The notes below the pieces were generated by a model, which was given only the letters and a program-made list of their open reading frames with translations, ran no database searches and was not told the DNA's origin. The position numbers and the translations under genes are program-made. Shown piece by piece: positions 1 through 6,503 of a stretch of DNA of 12,497 bases. Numbering within the stretch: the stretch's first letter is position 1; each line of letters opens with the position of its first letter. The DNA comes from Alphaproteobacteria bacterium (GTDB lineage: Bacteria > Pseudomonadota > Alphaproteobacteria > ATCC43930 > CGMCC-115725), in contig JAFAHP010000358.1 of NCBI GenBank assembly GCA_019237175.1, positions 1-12,497 on the forward strand, written 5' to 3'.

Positions 1-139
1 CAGGATGCGCGCCGACGGTTTGTTCAACCTCGCACCGATCCGGCAGAAATGGCTCGAACACCAGTCCGGCCACCGCAACTGGCAGTGGGCGCTGTGGACC
101 GTGCTGATGTTCCAGGAGTGGAAACGCCGTTGGGCCTGA
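1..139 (+). CDS. C-terminal end of asparagine-synthase-like amidotransferase (partial)
   Basis: The window opens inside a gene; reading from base 2 gives 45 codons and a TGA at 137-139. The peptide contains GLFNLAPIRQKW, then EHQSGHRNW, then ALWTVLMFQEW. This order (a short helix, an EHxSGxRN stretch, and a closing LWxxLMFxxW) is what I know from the C-terminus of glutamine-hydrolysing asparagine synthase (AsnB) paralogues in exopolysaccharide and exosortase-associated clusters. Such proteins transfer amide nitrogen from glutamine; in these loci the acceptor is thought to be a sugar or another non-aspartate carboxylate. The glutaminase and ATP-pyrophosphatase domains lie outside the window, so activity cannot be judged. 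It points toward the glycosyltransferase at 1017, with a minus-strand gene in between. The assignment rests on a short tail, so the family is likely and the substrate unknown. Confidence 0.75.
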   Translation, partial: RMRADGLFNLAPIRQKWLEHQSGHRNWQWALWTVLMFQEWKRRWA

Positions 140-167
140 CCGCGCCAATCGACGGCCGATGCCATGG

Positions 168-839
168 TCAGCGGATCGATGTGAAGCCTGTCCGCACGGC
201 CCCTCGGTTCAGCGCGCCGTTCCGGAGCCTCCAGCGGGATAATGTCGCCGACACAAGGATATTTTGGGTCAGGACCGCCGAAGTTGCCGTGAAGTTGTGC
301 ACGAAAATCGTCTTACGGAGCTGATCGTCGTGAAAATGGTTGCGGTCTATCACCAGCCTCGGGGTCGGTAGTATGGCGCCTTCCTCGCCAATCATCACGG
401 CCGCCCCGGGATTGCCGGATCTGGGGCCTTTCTCCAGGACATTGTCTTGTATCAGCAGGGCGCCGCCGTTCAGCACATCGACAAGGCGAAAGTGACGTTG
501 CGGATCGTAATGTTGTCGCCCCGGGGTGATGAACAGGGCCTTCTGGTCACAAGGAGGGCCGGTGATGACCACGCCGGCCCCCGTGCCCATGATTGTCAGA
601 TGATTGGCCGACCAGATGGAACGATCGCGGTATCGCCCGGGCTCGATCGCGATCATGTCGCCATCGCGGGCGATCGCGGCCGCAGCGCTGGGCCGATCGA
701 GCTGGCGATCAATTCCCACCTCGAGCGTCCGGGCCGACGCGACATGCCAACCGCACCAGATCACGAGCCAAACCACCAGGGTTGTTTTGCGGCGAGCGAT
801 CCGACGGCGCCTGGGACGTGGCGCGACATCGCCCGACAC
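168..839 (-). pseudogene. Secreted right-handed parallel beta-helix protein, probably degraded
   Basis: The continuous minus-strand frame has a basic N-terminus (RPRRRRIARRK), a hydrophobic core (TTLVVWLVIWCGW) and a likely cleavage site after VASA, so the product would be exported. Next come AAAAIARDGDMIAIEPGRY and NHLTIMGTGAGVVI, typical first rungs of pectate-lyase-like beta-helices. After LFITPG the frame turns into unlikely sequence (RQHYDPQRHFR), while the neighbouring frame at 485-520 encodes GDNITIRNVTFA, a classic rung. The original frame then resumes at VDVLNGGALLIQDNVLEKG and VMIGEEG, as if several rungs had been deleted. Near the end, 217-252 in a shifted frame reads VGDIIPLEAPER, again more family-like than the in-frame version. 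I infer a pseudogene with at least two indels and an internal deletion. The GTG at 839 is preferred because it puts the signal peptide near the N-terminus; ATGs at 977 and 992 are also open. No good ribosome site marks any of the three. The family often sits in exopolysaccharide loci. Confidence 0.6.
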
Positions 840-1016
840 GGTTGAACACGAGGATATGCGCAAGTTCTCCAAAGCGAGCGGCGCGCGCTGTTGCGTAGAG
901 GGTTGGGACCGTTTGTCGCCGGTCGGCTGCCGGAAGCAAAAGGTATCCGCTTCGAGCGGATCATCGTCAGTGCTCATATCCCGAATTTCCATCCACTAGC
1001 GCCGGAGGTGCGGTTG

Positions 1017-2210
1017 TTGCGGGTCCTTTACAGCCACCGCGTCCAGTCGCGTGACGGACAGAGCGTGCATATCGAGGGGCTGGTGAACGCGCTCCGCCAT
1101 GTCGGCGTCGAAGTATTTATGGCCGGGCCAAGCGTCTATGAAAGAGCAAAGTTCGGCGGCGAGGGCGCGCCTGTCGCTGCCATTCGCCGCATCCTGCCGG
1201 GCGCCGTGATCGAGCTCGCGGAGATCTATTACAATATCCTGGCCTATTTGCGATTGCGGCGCGCCTATAAAACTTTCAACCCCGATGTGATTTACGAACG
1301 CTACAATCTTTACTTTCTTGCCGGAACATTGCTCGCGTGGTGGAACCGCATTCCCTTTTATCTCGAGGTCAATTCTTCGCTCGCGGAGGAGCGAGCGCGC
1401 TATGGCAGCCTGAAGCTGCGGCGTTTGGCCAAGGTCCTGGAAGGCTTGGTTTGGCGATCTGCGGACAGAGTTTTTGTGGTGACCGAGGTACTTAAAGGCA
1501 TCGTCGCCGCCGCCGGCGTGGATAGCGAGCGCATCATCGTTGTCCCGAATGGTGTCGACCGGGAGTCATTTCCCGCGACACCCTACCAAGCACGGCCAGG
1601 GGCCCCGATTACCATCGGCTTTATCGGGTTCGTGCGAGACTGGCACGGTCTCGACGGGGTCATTGCCGGGCTCGCCCAGCCGCTCGATCCGCCGATCCGT
1701 TTGATTGTCGCTGGGGACGGACCTGCACGGCCCGCTCTCGAACGGCAGGCGCAACAGTTGGGGGTCGAAGGGCGCGTTCAATTTATCGGCGTTCAGCCAC
1801 GCCGGAGCATTCCGGATTTGATCCACAGCTTCGACATCGCATTGCAGCCGCGAGCAGTCGGTTATGCATCGCCGCTGAAATTATTCGAATACATGGCCGC
1901 GGGGCGCGCCATTGTCGCTCCCGACCAACCCAACATTCGTGAAATCCTAACCCACGACGAGACCGCGATGTTGTTTGATCCCGAAGAGCCCGCGGCTTTG
2001 TGGGGCGCCATCCGGCGGCTTGCCGCCGACGCGCAATCGCGTGAGCGACTGGGGTTCGCGGCCCGTCGGGCACTCGATGCGCGGGACTATACCTGGGAGG
2101 CCAATGCCGTCAGAATCACGGAGGCGATTGCCGCCGATTCGCCACGGTCCATGGCCGCCACCGGCGCCGTTCCCGCTCTTGATCGTCCCGCAGGACGCGG
2201 AGCACGATGA
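1017..2210 (+). CDS. GT4 family glycosyltransferase
   Basis: This predicted 397-residue GT-B fold enzyme would transfer a sugar from a nucleotide donor onto a growing cell-surface glycan in the cytoplasm. The N-terminal acceptor half begins RVLYSHRVQSRDGQSVHIEG. The C-terminal donor half starts after VVPNGVD (about residues 175-181) with GFIGFVRDWHGLDG (about 200), then VAGDGPARPALE and the donor-site segment SPLKLFEYMAAGRAIVAP around Glu291. The first glutamate of the usual E-x7-E pair is replaced by Tyr, as in several exopolysaccharide-cluster members I know. The frame is open back to an ATG at 891, but that start would overlap the divergent gene. A GGAGG at 1004-1008 sits 8 bases before TTG 1017 (5 before TTG 1014), and the family begins with M-R-V-L, so TTG 1017 is preferred. 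The last roughly 20 residues, rich in Ala, Gly, Pro and Arg, exceed the usual family end and overlap an antisense small ORF. Donor and acceptor sugars are unknown. Confidence 0.88.
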   Translation: MRVLYSHRVQSRDGQSVHIEGLVNALRHVGVEVFMAGPSVYERAKFGGEGAPVAAIRRILPGAVIELAEIYYNILAYLRLRRAYKTFNPDVIYERYNLYFLAGTLLAWWNRIPFYLEVNSSLAEERARYGSLKLRRLAKVLEGLVWRSADRVFVVTEVLKGIVAAAGVDSERIIVVPNGVDRESFPATPYQARPGAPITIGFIGFVRDWHGLDGVIAGLAQPLDPPIRLIVAGDGPARPALERQAQQLGVEGRVQFIGVQPRRSIPDLIHSFDIALQPRAVGYASPLKLFEYMAAGRAIVAPDQPNIREILTHDETAMLFDPEEPAALWGAIRRLAADAQSRERLGFAARRALDARDYTWEANAVRITEAIAADSPRSMAATGAVPALDRPAGRGAR

Positions 2211-2265
2211 CCACAAACACGGCCGTCACCCCGAGGAGCAGGAACGCTTGAAATTGGTCGACCAC
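2116..2265 (-). CDS. Small single-pass membrane protein (49 aa), unknown
   Basis: I do not recognise this protein. A GTG at 2263-2265 is preceded by a perfect GGAGG (minus-strand complement of 2271-2275) at a spacing of 5 bases. The product has a short N-terminus (VVDQFQA), a strong transmembrane helix (residues 5-25, FLLLGVTAVFVVIVLRVL) and a charged, arginine-rich tail (RDDQERERRRWRPW); it stops at 2116-2118. Roughly 78% of its codons end in G or C, like real genes here. The positive-inside rule would put the tail in the cytoplasm. It runs antisense over the last 95 bases of the glycosyltransferase gene, where that gene's own tail looks unconstrained. The alternative is a chance ORF on the antisense of high-GC coding DNA, which often gives hydrophobic runs. 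The ribosome site and the clean helix-plus-basic-tail layout argue for a gene. Confidence 0.45.
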   Translation of the reverse strand: MVDQFQAFLLLGVTAVFVVIVLRVLRDDQERERRRWRPWTVANRRQSPP

Positions 2266-2524
2266 TACCGCCTCCAATCGCAGCGCGCCGACCGGGTGTG
2301 CGGGCGGCGCCCCGGTCGCAGGTCCAACCGCATCATTGATCAGGATAACTGCGTTCCGAGTAAAGATGTAAAAAATTCTGGCCTGCGGGACCGAGTTGAT
2401 GCCGAGGCCCGCCTATTCGCGGATCGCCTTTCCGCCGATCCCCTCAGCCGTCCTGTAAAGTGGACACCACGGCGGATGTTCGACTTATCCGACAGCGGCG
2501 TCTGAACCAAGAGTGAATTAGACA
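2211..2524. other. Gap between glycosyltransferase and fusion gene; weak promoter candidate
   Basis: No plus-strand gene is supported here. The minus strand holds the 5' part of the small membrane ORF (to 2265) and its ribosome site (2271-2275). On the plus strand, TGGACA at 2461-2466 resembles a -35 box (5 of 6), but about 16 bases on only ACTTAT (2483-2488; 3 of 6 to TATAAT) is available, so this is a weak candidate promoter for the fusion gene at 2525. The stretch 2340-2375 is locally AT-rich. No convincing terminator hairpin with a T-run is visible. Confidence 0.3.
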
Positions 2525-4615
2525 ATGCGAAGGCTGTTGCTTGTCGGAGCGGGTTACATTGCGCGCGTTCACGCCGAGGTTTTGCACTCGATGCCCGGGA
2601 TCCGGCTGCAAGGAGTGCTCGATCCGAACGGAAATGCTTCGGCGGCGCTGGCCGGAAGGTGGCGCATCCCGCGGGTGTTTTCTTCTGTTGAACAGGCCAT
2701 CGGGTCAGGGGAGATCGACTGCGCGCATATCCTAACGCCGCCGGGATCGCACGCGCGGACGGCGCTACCGTTTCTGAAAGCCGGCTCGCCTCTCCTTTGT
2801 GAAAAGCCGATGGCGGCCAACAGCGCAGAGTGCCGAGCGCTGTTAACTGCTGCGGCAGAAGCAAAAGCCATATTCGGCGTTAATCAAAATTTTATTTATC
2901 ATCCCGCATTTCGAAGGCTGCGCCGTGTCGTTTCAGCCAGGCAGATCGGGCGGCCGATATTTATTTCATGCATTTACAATGTCCCGCTCCCGCAACTGGC
3001 AACGCGCCAATTCGGGCATTGGATGTTCGACGAGCCGGTGAATATGCTGCTGGAGCAGGCCGTCCACCCGCTCTCGCAAATTGTTGCGCTCGCAGGACAA
3101 ATCGAACAATGCGCCGCGCTGGCCGATCCACCGCGCGAGATTTTCCCTGGGGTATCGTTTCCCGAATCGCTGTCGGCGAGTTTTCGGTGTGCCGGGGCTC
3201 CCGCCCAATTGCGTATGGCTGTCGGAGGCAGCTTTCCGTTGTGGCAGGTAGCGGCGGTCTGCGATGACGGTGTTGGCGTTGCAGACATTCAAAACAACCG
3301 GTTTTTTACGCTCAAACAAACGCGCTGGTTGCCGTTTATCGACAATTCTGTGTCGGGCGCGATGACCGCGGCCGCTTTATTTTGGACGAGCATCGGCAAC
3401 ACCGCTAGTTATATTCAATCGACCGCTAAGCTTAAACCGCGAAGCGACAGCTTTTTCCGTAGCATGAACGGCAGCATTCGCGCGTTTCACGGTGCGCTCG
3501 ACGCGGGAAACGTTCCGGAAATCGACGGCGCCTTTGGTGCTCACCTGGTCGACGTGTGCGAGGAGATCGCAAAAAATGCATTGAGGGCCTCGCCGCGGCC
3601 CATTTTCCGTGAGGCGACAGGCAGATTCGATGTGGCTGTTTTGGGTGGAACCGGGTTTATTGGCACACACTTGGTAAAGTATTTGGTTAGGCAAGGCATT
3701 CGCGTCGGAGTAATGGCGCGCAACATTCGCAATCTGCCACCGGTTTTCGCGAACGAAAGCGTGGTCTTGGTTGAGGGCGATGTGCGCCACCGATCCGATG
3801 TCGAGCGCGGGATCTGCGGAGCGCGCTGGGTTGTCAACCTCGCCCACGGCGGCGGCAATACCGATGCCGAGATAGGCGCGAATATGGTTGGCGGTGTTGA
3901 GACTGTCGCCCGTGCTTGTCTCGCAGCGAAGGTTGAGCGCCTCGTCCACATCGGGTCGATTGCCGGGCTCTATCTGGGCCCGCAGGAAAAGCCGATCACC
4001 GGGTCGACTCCACCCGATCCCCTACCCCATCGCCGCGCCGCTTACGCCCGCGCCAAGGCCGAATGCGACCGCACACTGATGGCCTTTCATAATAATGAAG
4101 GATTGCCGGTTTGCATTGTGCGCCCAGGCATTGTCGTCGGAGAAGGCGGTGTCGTCGCCCACGGCGGCCTGGGATTTTTCAACAACGAGCAGCATTGCAT
4201 TGGCTGGAACGCCGGCCGCAACCCCTTACCGTTTGTGCTCGCTGAGGATGTGGCGGTCGCAATTTGGCGCGCCTGCGTCACCGACAGCGCAGTAGGGCGG
4301 TCGTACAATTTGGTGGGAGATGTACGGCTGAGCGCGCGCGAATATATCGCGGAGTTGGCCGATGCTCTCGAGCGCCCGCTGCGCTTTCATCCCAAGAGCA
4401 CCACGGTACTCTGGGTCCAGGAGCTCACGAAATGGATTCTCAAACGGACGACTAGAAGAGATTTATCCGCGCCGCCGTCGCGGCGTGATCTGTTGTCTCG
4501 CGGCCTCCTTGCGACATTCGATTGCAGCGACGCGCAGCAGGACCTCGATTGGCGGCCGATTGCGGATCGGAAATACTTTATCAAACACGGTATTCACGTT
4601 TACCGTCATCCATGA
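2525..4615 (+). CDS. Gfo/Idh/MocA oxidoreductase fused to extended SDR (NAD-dependent epimerase/dehydratase)
   Basis: This 696-residue protein joins two NAD(P)-dependent sugar-modifying enzymes. The first half (about 1-360) is a Gfo/Idh/MocA oxidoreductase: Rossmann GAGYIA at 8-13, the family EKP motif at 93-95 with its catalytic Lys, and His181 in LLEQAVHP, where the usual Asp of DxGxH is Glu177. The second half (about 367-696) is an extended SDR: GGTGFIG at 374-380, Ser478 (HIGSIAG), and the catalytic pair Tyr507/Lys511 (YARAK). It ends with an epimerase-like substrate domain. Both active sites look intact. Such enzymes oxidise, epimerise or dehydrate nucleotide sugars, so a two-step conversion in one chain is a reasonable inference; the substrate is unknown. 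The ATG at 2525 follows only a weak AAGAG at 2509-2513. The stop overlaps the next gene's start (ATGA, 4612-4615). Codon choice is less GC-biased than in the glutamate dehydrogenase gene, consistent with an accessory polysaccharide locus. Confidence 0.88.
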   Translation: MRRLLLVGAGYIARVHAEVLHSMPGIRLQGVLDPNGNASAALAGRWRIPRVFSSVEQAIGSGEIDCAHILTPPGSHARTALPFLKAGSPLLCEKPMAANSAECRALLTAAAEAKAIFGVNQNFIYHPAFRRLRRVVSARQIGRPIFISCIYNVPLPQLATRQFGHWMFDEPVNMLLEQAVHPLSQIVALAGQIEQCAALADPPREIFPGVSFPESLSASFRCAGAPAQLRMAVGGSFPLWQVAAVCDDGVGVADIQNNRFFTLKQTRWLPFIDNSVSGAMTAAALFWTSIGNTASYIQSTAKLKPRSDSFFRSMNGSIRAFHGALDAGNVPEIDGAFGAHLVDVCEEIAKNALRASPRPIFREATGRFDVAVLGGTGFIGTHLVKYLVRQGIRVGVMARNIRNLPPVFANESVVLVEGDVRHRSDVERGICGARWVVNLAHGGGNTDAEIGANMVGGVETVARACLAAKVERLVHIGSIAGLYLGPQEKPITGSTPPDPLPHRRAAYARAKAECDRTLMAFHNNEGLPVCIVRPGIVVGEGGVVAHGGLGFFNNEQHCIGWNAGRNPLPFVLAEDVAVAIWRACVTDSAVGRSYNLVGDVRLSAREYIAELADALERPLRFHPKSTTVLWVQELTKWILKRTTRRDLSAPPSRRDLLSRGLLATFDCSDAQQDLDWRPIADRKYFIKHGIHVYRHP

Positions 4616-5748
4616 GTGAGCACGCGCGCGTCCTTCTTCATGTTTTCTCCACTTTGGAGATCGGCGGGCCACAGCTGCGGTTTGTGCAGCTTGCCAATCA
4701 TTTCGGGCGAAAGTACCGCCACGCTGTTATCGCGATGGACGGCGTGACGGAGGCTTTGGCGAGAATTGCCGGTGATGTCGATATTCGGCTGATCGAGGTG
4801 CCGGCGCGCAGGGGACGGGCCGTTGCCGCCGCCAATGCGCGGGAGTTCCGCGGTGTGCTGCGCGCCATTCAGCCCGACCTGCTCGTCACTTTGAATTGGG
4901 GGACAATCGAATGGGCGCTAGCGAATCTTGATCGTCGTTACCCTCATCTTCACCTTGAGGATGGCTTCGGTCCGGACGAAGCGCGGCGGCAGATCCCTCG
5001 CCGCGTCTGGGCCCGCCGTCTGCTGCTGCGGCGCACACCGGTGTTGTTGCCTTCGCAGACATTGTACCGCGTCGCCCGCGACACTTGGCGGCTTTCCACC
5101 GAGCAGCTATTGTATGTGCCCAACGGCATCGACTGCGATCGCTTTGGTGCCGGTCCCGACCCGGTGTTTGCTGCACGGATGGGCATCGGTCCAGGCCCCC
5201 CGGTAATCGGGACGGTTGCCGGACTGAGAAAGGAAAAAAATCTGGAGCGACTGCTCGAGGCGTTCGCAATAGTGGCGCGTTCGCAGGCGGCGCAGCTCGT
5301 CATCGTCGGTGACGGGCCCGAACGTTCCGCTCTCGTGGTTCGTGCGGCCGAGCTTGGAATAGGCGACAAGGTCGTGATGACCGGCGCTTGCGCCTTCCCC
5401 GAGCGCTTATTGCCGAGCTTCGACATGTTTGCGCTGTCCTCGGATACCGAACAGATGCCGCTTTCGGTTCTGGAGGCCATGGCGGCGGGATTGCCGCTCG
5501 CGGCAACCGAAGTCGGGGACCTCCGGGCGATGCTCGATGAGCAAAACCATCCATTTCTGGTCGGCACAGATGCGCGCCAGCTGGCTGATGCGATAACGGG
5601 GCTCCTCGTCGAGCCGAAGCGCGCCGCCGCCATCGGCGCGGCGAACGCCCGACGGGCGCGCGCGCTCTTTGATCAACGCCTAATGTTCGCCGCCTACCGC
5701 AGGCTGTTCGATGGCGAATTCGACGGAGTGGGGCAACGGCTCGTCTAG
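4612..5748 (+). CDS. GT4 family glycosyltransferase
   Basis: This is a 378-residue GT-B retaining glycosyltransferase, probably cytoplasmic or peripheral to the inner membrane, that would add a sugar to a lipid-linked glycan. The N-terminal half starts LLHVFSTLEIGGPQLRFVQLANHF, a glycine-containing acceptor loop seen in alphaproteobacterial exopolysaccharide glycosyltransferases. YVPNGIDCDRF (Asn171) marks the interdomain region. The donor domain has GTVAGLRKEKNLERLLEAF, VIVGDGPERSAL, and an intact E-x7-E in TEQMPLSVLEAMAAG (Glu280 and Glu288). The start is the ATG at 4612, which overlaps the upstream stop as ATGA; no Shine-Dalgarno is visible, so translation probably depends on coupling to the fusion gene. 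The frame is open further upstream (ATG 4522), but that lies inside the fusion gene and does not fit the family start. With the fusion protein it forms an operon that modifies and then transfers a sugar. It ends in TAG, followed by a gene-poor stretch. Confidence 0.9.
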   Translation: MSEHARVLLHVFSTLEIGGPQLRFVQLANHFGRKYRHAVIAMDGVTEALARIAGDVDIRLIEVPARRGRAVAAANAREFRGVLRAIQPDLLVTLNWGTIEWALANLDRRYPHLHLEDGFGPDEARRQIPRRVWARRLLLRRTPVLLPSQTLYRVARDTWRLSTEQLLYVPNGIDCDRFGAGPDPVFAARMGIGPGPPVIGTVAGLRKEKNLERLLEAFAIVARSQAAQLVIVGDGPERSALVVRAAELGIGDKVVMTGACAFPERLLPSFDMFALSSDTEQMPLSVLEAMAAGLPLAATEVGDLRAMLDEQNHPFLVGTDARQLADAITGLLVEPKRAAAIGAANARRARALFDQRLMFAAYRRLFDGEFDGVGQRLV

Positions 5749-5810
5749 TAGCTGGTTGCACAAATCTGCGTATGGCATCACATGCGGGAATAGGGAGAAC
5801 GCAGCCAAGC

Positions 5811-5957
5811 ACCTCGCCCCGCCTGCCCTGCGGGGCGAGGTCGGAGACACGCAGGGGCTCCGGGTGAGAGGGTACGCGTCCGCCGCCGCTCGCGGAGGCC
5901 GGTGGGGTCGTGAATGCGTGCCTCACCCCCGACCTCTTCCCGCACGCGGGGTGAGGG
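5811..5957. repeat. REPIN-like element: two inverted related palindromes
   Basis: The first unit (5811-5872, plus) has a perfect 12-bp stem, ACCTCGCCCCGC (5811-5822) with GCGGGGCGAGGT (5830-5841), around a 7-base loop. It is followed by TCGG, a small GGAG/CTCC hairpin, and GGGTGAG. The second unit (5957-5920, minus) reads CCCTCACCCCGC, then GCGGGAAGAGGTCGG, then GGGTGAG. It is therefore the same design in inverted orientation without the internal mini-hairpin. About 47 bases separate the units. The outer ends pair imperfectly over about 13 bases. No T-run follows either hairpin, so this looks like a dispersed palindromic repeat pair rather than a rho-independent terminator. No second copy occurs in this window. 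Confidence 0.6.
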
Positions 5958-6243
5958 AGTAGCGTGCGGCTCTAATTCATTCGCCTCCGATATTCGTTGA
6001 TTTTCACAACGAGGTACCAGTCGGCGATCATCGCCGATGGCGTTGTTGACGAGCCGTGTTTGCGCGACCTTGCACCCGCCAACTGACCGCCCGCCCGCTT
6101 GCGAAATCGGGACCGCTGATTTACCGGTTATCATCAACAATTGATTTTCTTATGGCAAACCGCGAGGTCCGGGCAAATCCCGGCCTGCGGGACAAATCGG
6201 CGAGGAAGCTACGACCGCCATCAAGTCGGTATGTTCCAACAAA
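5958..6243. other. Non-coding stretch with short dyads
   Basis: I see no supported gene. The stretch holds a 17-base dyad at 6021-6037 (listed separately), a small inverted repeat CGTTG/CAACG at 5995-6011, and ATCAA/TTGAT at 6133-6145 inside an AT-rich patch (about 6119-6156). That patch is the likeliest place for a promoter serving the genes downstream, but no clear -35/-10 pair can be named. No NtrC-type TGCACC-N5-GGTGCA site or good sigma-54 promoter was found. Confidence 0.35.
6021..6037. promoter_or_regulatory. 17-base dyad TCGGCGATCATCGCCGA, possible operator
   Basis: The two 8-base arms, TCGGCGAT and ATCGCCGA, are exact reverse complements around a single central C. It lies in non-coding DNA about 220 bases before the small ORF at 6256 and about 470 before the glutamate dehydrogenase gene. 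A dyad like this could bind a dimeric regulator. One such palindrome per 12.5 kb is not far from chance, so this is only a candidate. Confidence 0.22.
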
Positions 6244-6255
6244 ATGAAGGAACGA

Positions 6256-6486
6256 ATGATTTTCAGGCACAGGTGCATGTGGATCGGCGTCGCCAACCCG
6301 TCGCAGCACCCGAGCGACATCATCGGCCCGCGGTTGTGGCATCAAAGATGGGACAGCGAGCAAATCCGGTCGAATTACGCTCTCGCCAACGCTCCCGGGG
6401 CGATCGGCATTGTCGCCGGGCTTACCCAAATCTTCCTTCAATATCCCTCGACGCGTGGCGACTGTCGTCGAACACAGCGGGGTTGA
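6256..6486 (+). CDS. Hypothetical small protein (76 aa) upstream of glutamate dehydrogenase
   Basis: I do not recognise this product. AAGGA at 6247-6251 lies 4 bases before ATG 6256; another in-frame ATG at 6244 overlaps that site and is less likely. The peptide begins MIFRHRCMWIGVANPSQHPS, has a middle with several tryptophans (LWHQRWDSEQIRSNYAL) and a mildly hydrophobic stretch (APGAIGIVAGLTQIFLQY), and ends in a basic tail. About 72% of its codons end in G or C, and nearly all do between about codons 8 and 35, which looks like real coding DNA rather than a random frame. The stop lies 17 bases before the glutamate dehydrogenase ATG, so the two could share a transcript. It may instead be the remnant of a longer gene, since no domain or export signal is evident. 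Confidence 0.38.
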   Translation: MIFRHRCMWIGVANPSQHPSDIIGPRLWHQRWDSEQIRSNYALANAPGAIGIVAGLTQIFLQYPSTRGDCRRTQRG

Positions 6487-6503
6487 GCGGTGTTTAATCA
6501 GAG

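Noticed and set aside
136..171. CTGACC/GGTCAG inverted repeat between the convergent stops, as a terminator
   Set aside because: It has only 6 bp of stem, a 24-base loop and no T-run; the arms simply include the two stop codons.
891..1016. Longer N-terminus for the first glycosyltransferase starting at ATG 891
   Set aside because: The extra residues do not resemble the family, the start overlaps the divergent gene region, and a strong GGAGG precedes TTG 1014/1017.
2207..2251. 14-codon plus-strand ORF whose ATG overlaps the glycosyltransferase stop
   Set aside because: It is too short, encodes no recognisable motif, and its only support is the chance ATGA overlap.
5773..5790. Sigma-54-like TGGCAT...TGCGG
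   Set aside because: The spacing and the GC element do not fit TGGCAC-N5-TTGCA, and it lies too far from any start.
5811..5841. Rho-independent terminator for the second glycosyltransferase gene
   Set aside because: The 12-bp stem is strong but no T-run follows, and a related inverted unit nearby fits a repeat element better. It may still stop transcripts incidentally.
5972..6031. 19-residue minus-strand ORF (MIADWYLVVKINEYRRRMN)
   Set aside because: The peptide looks protein-like, but there is no ribosome site, the frame upstream is low complexity, and the start lies inside a palindrome.
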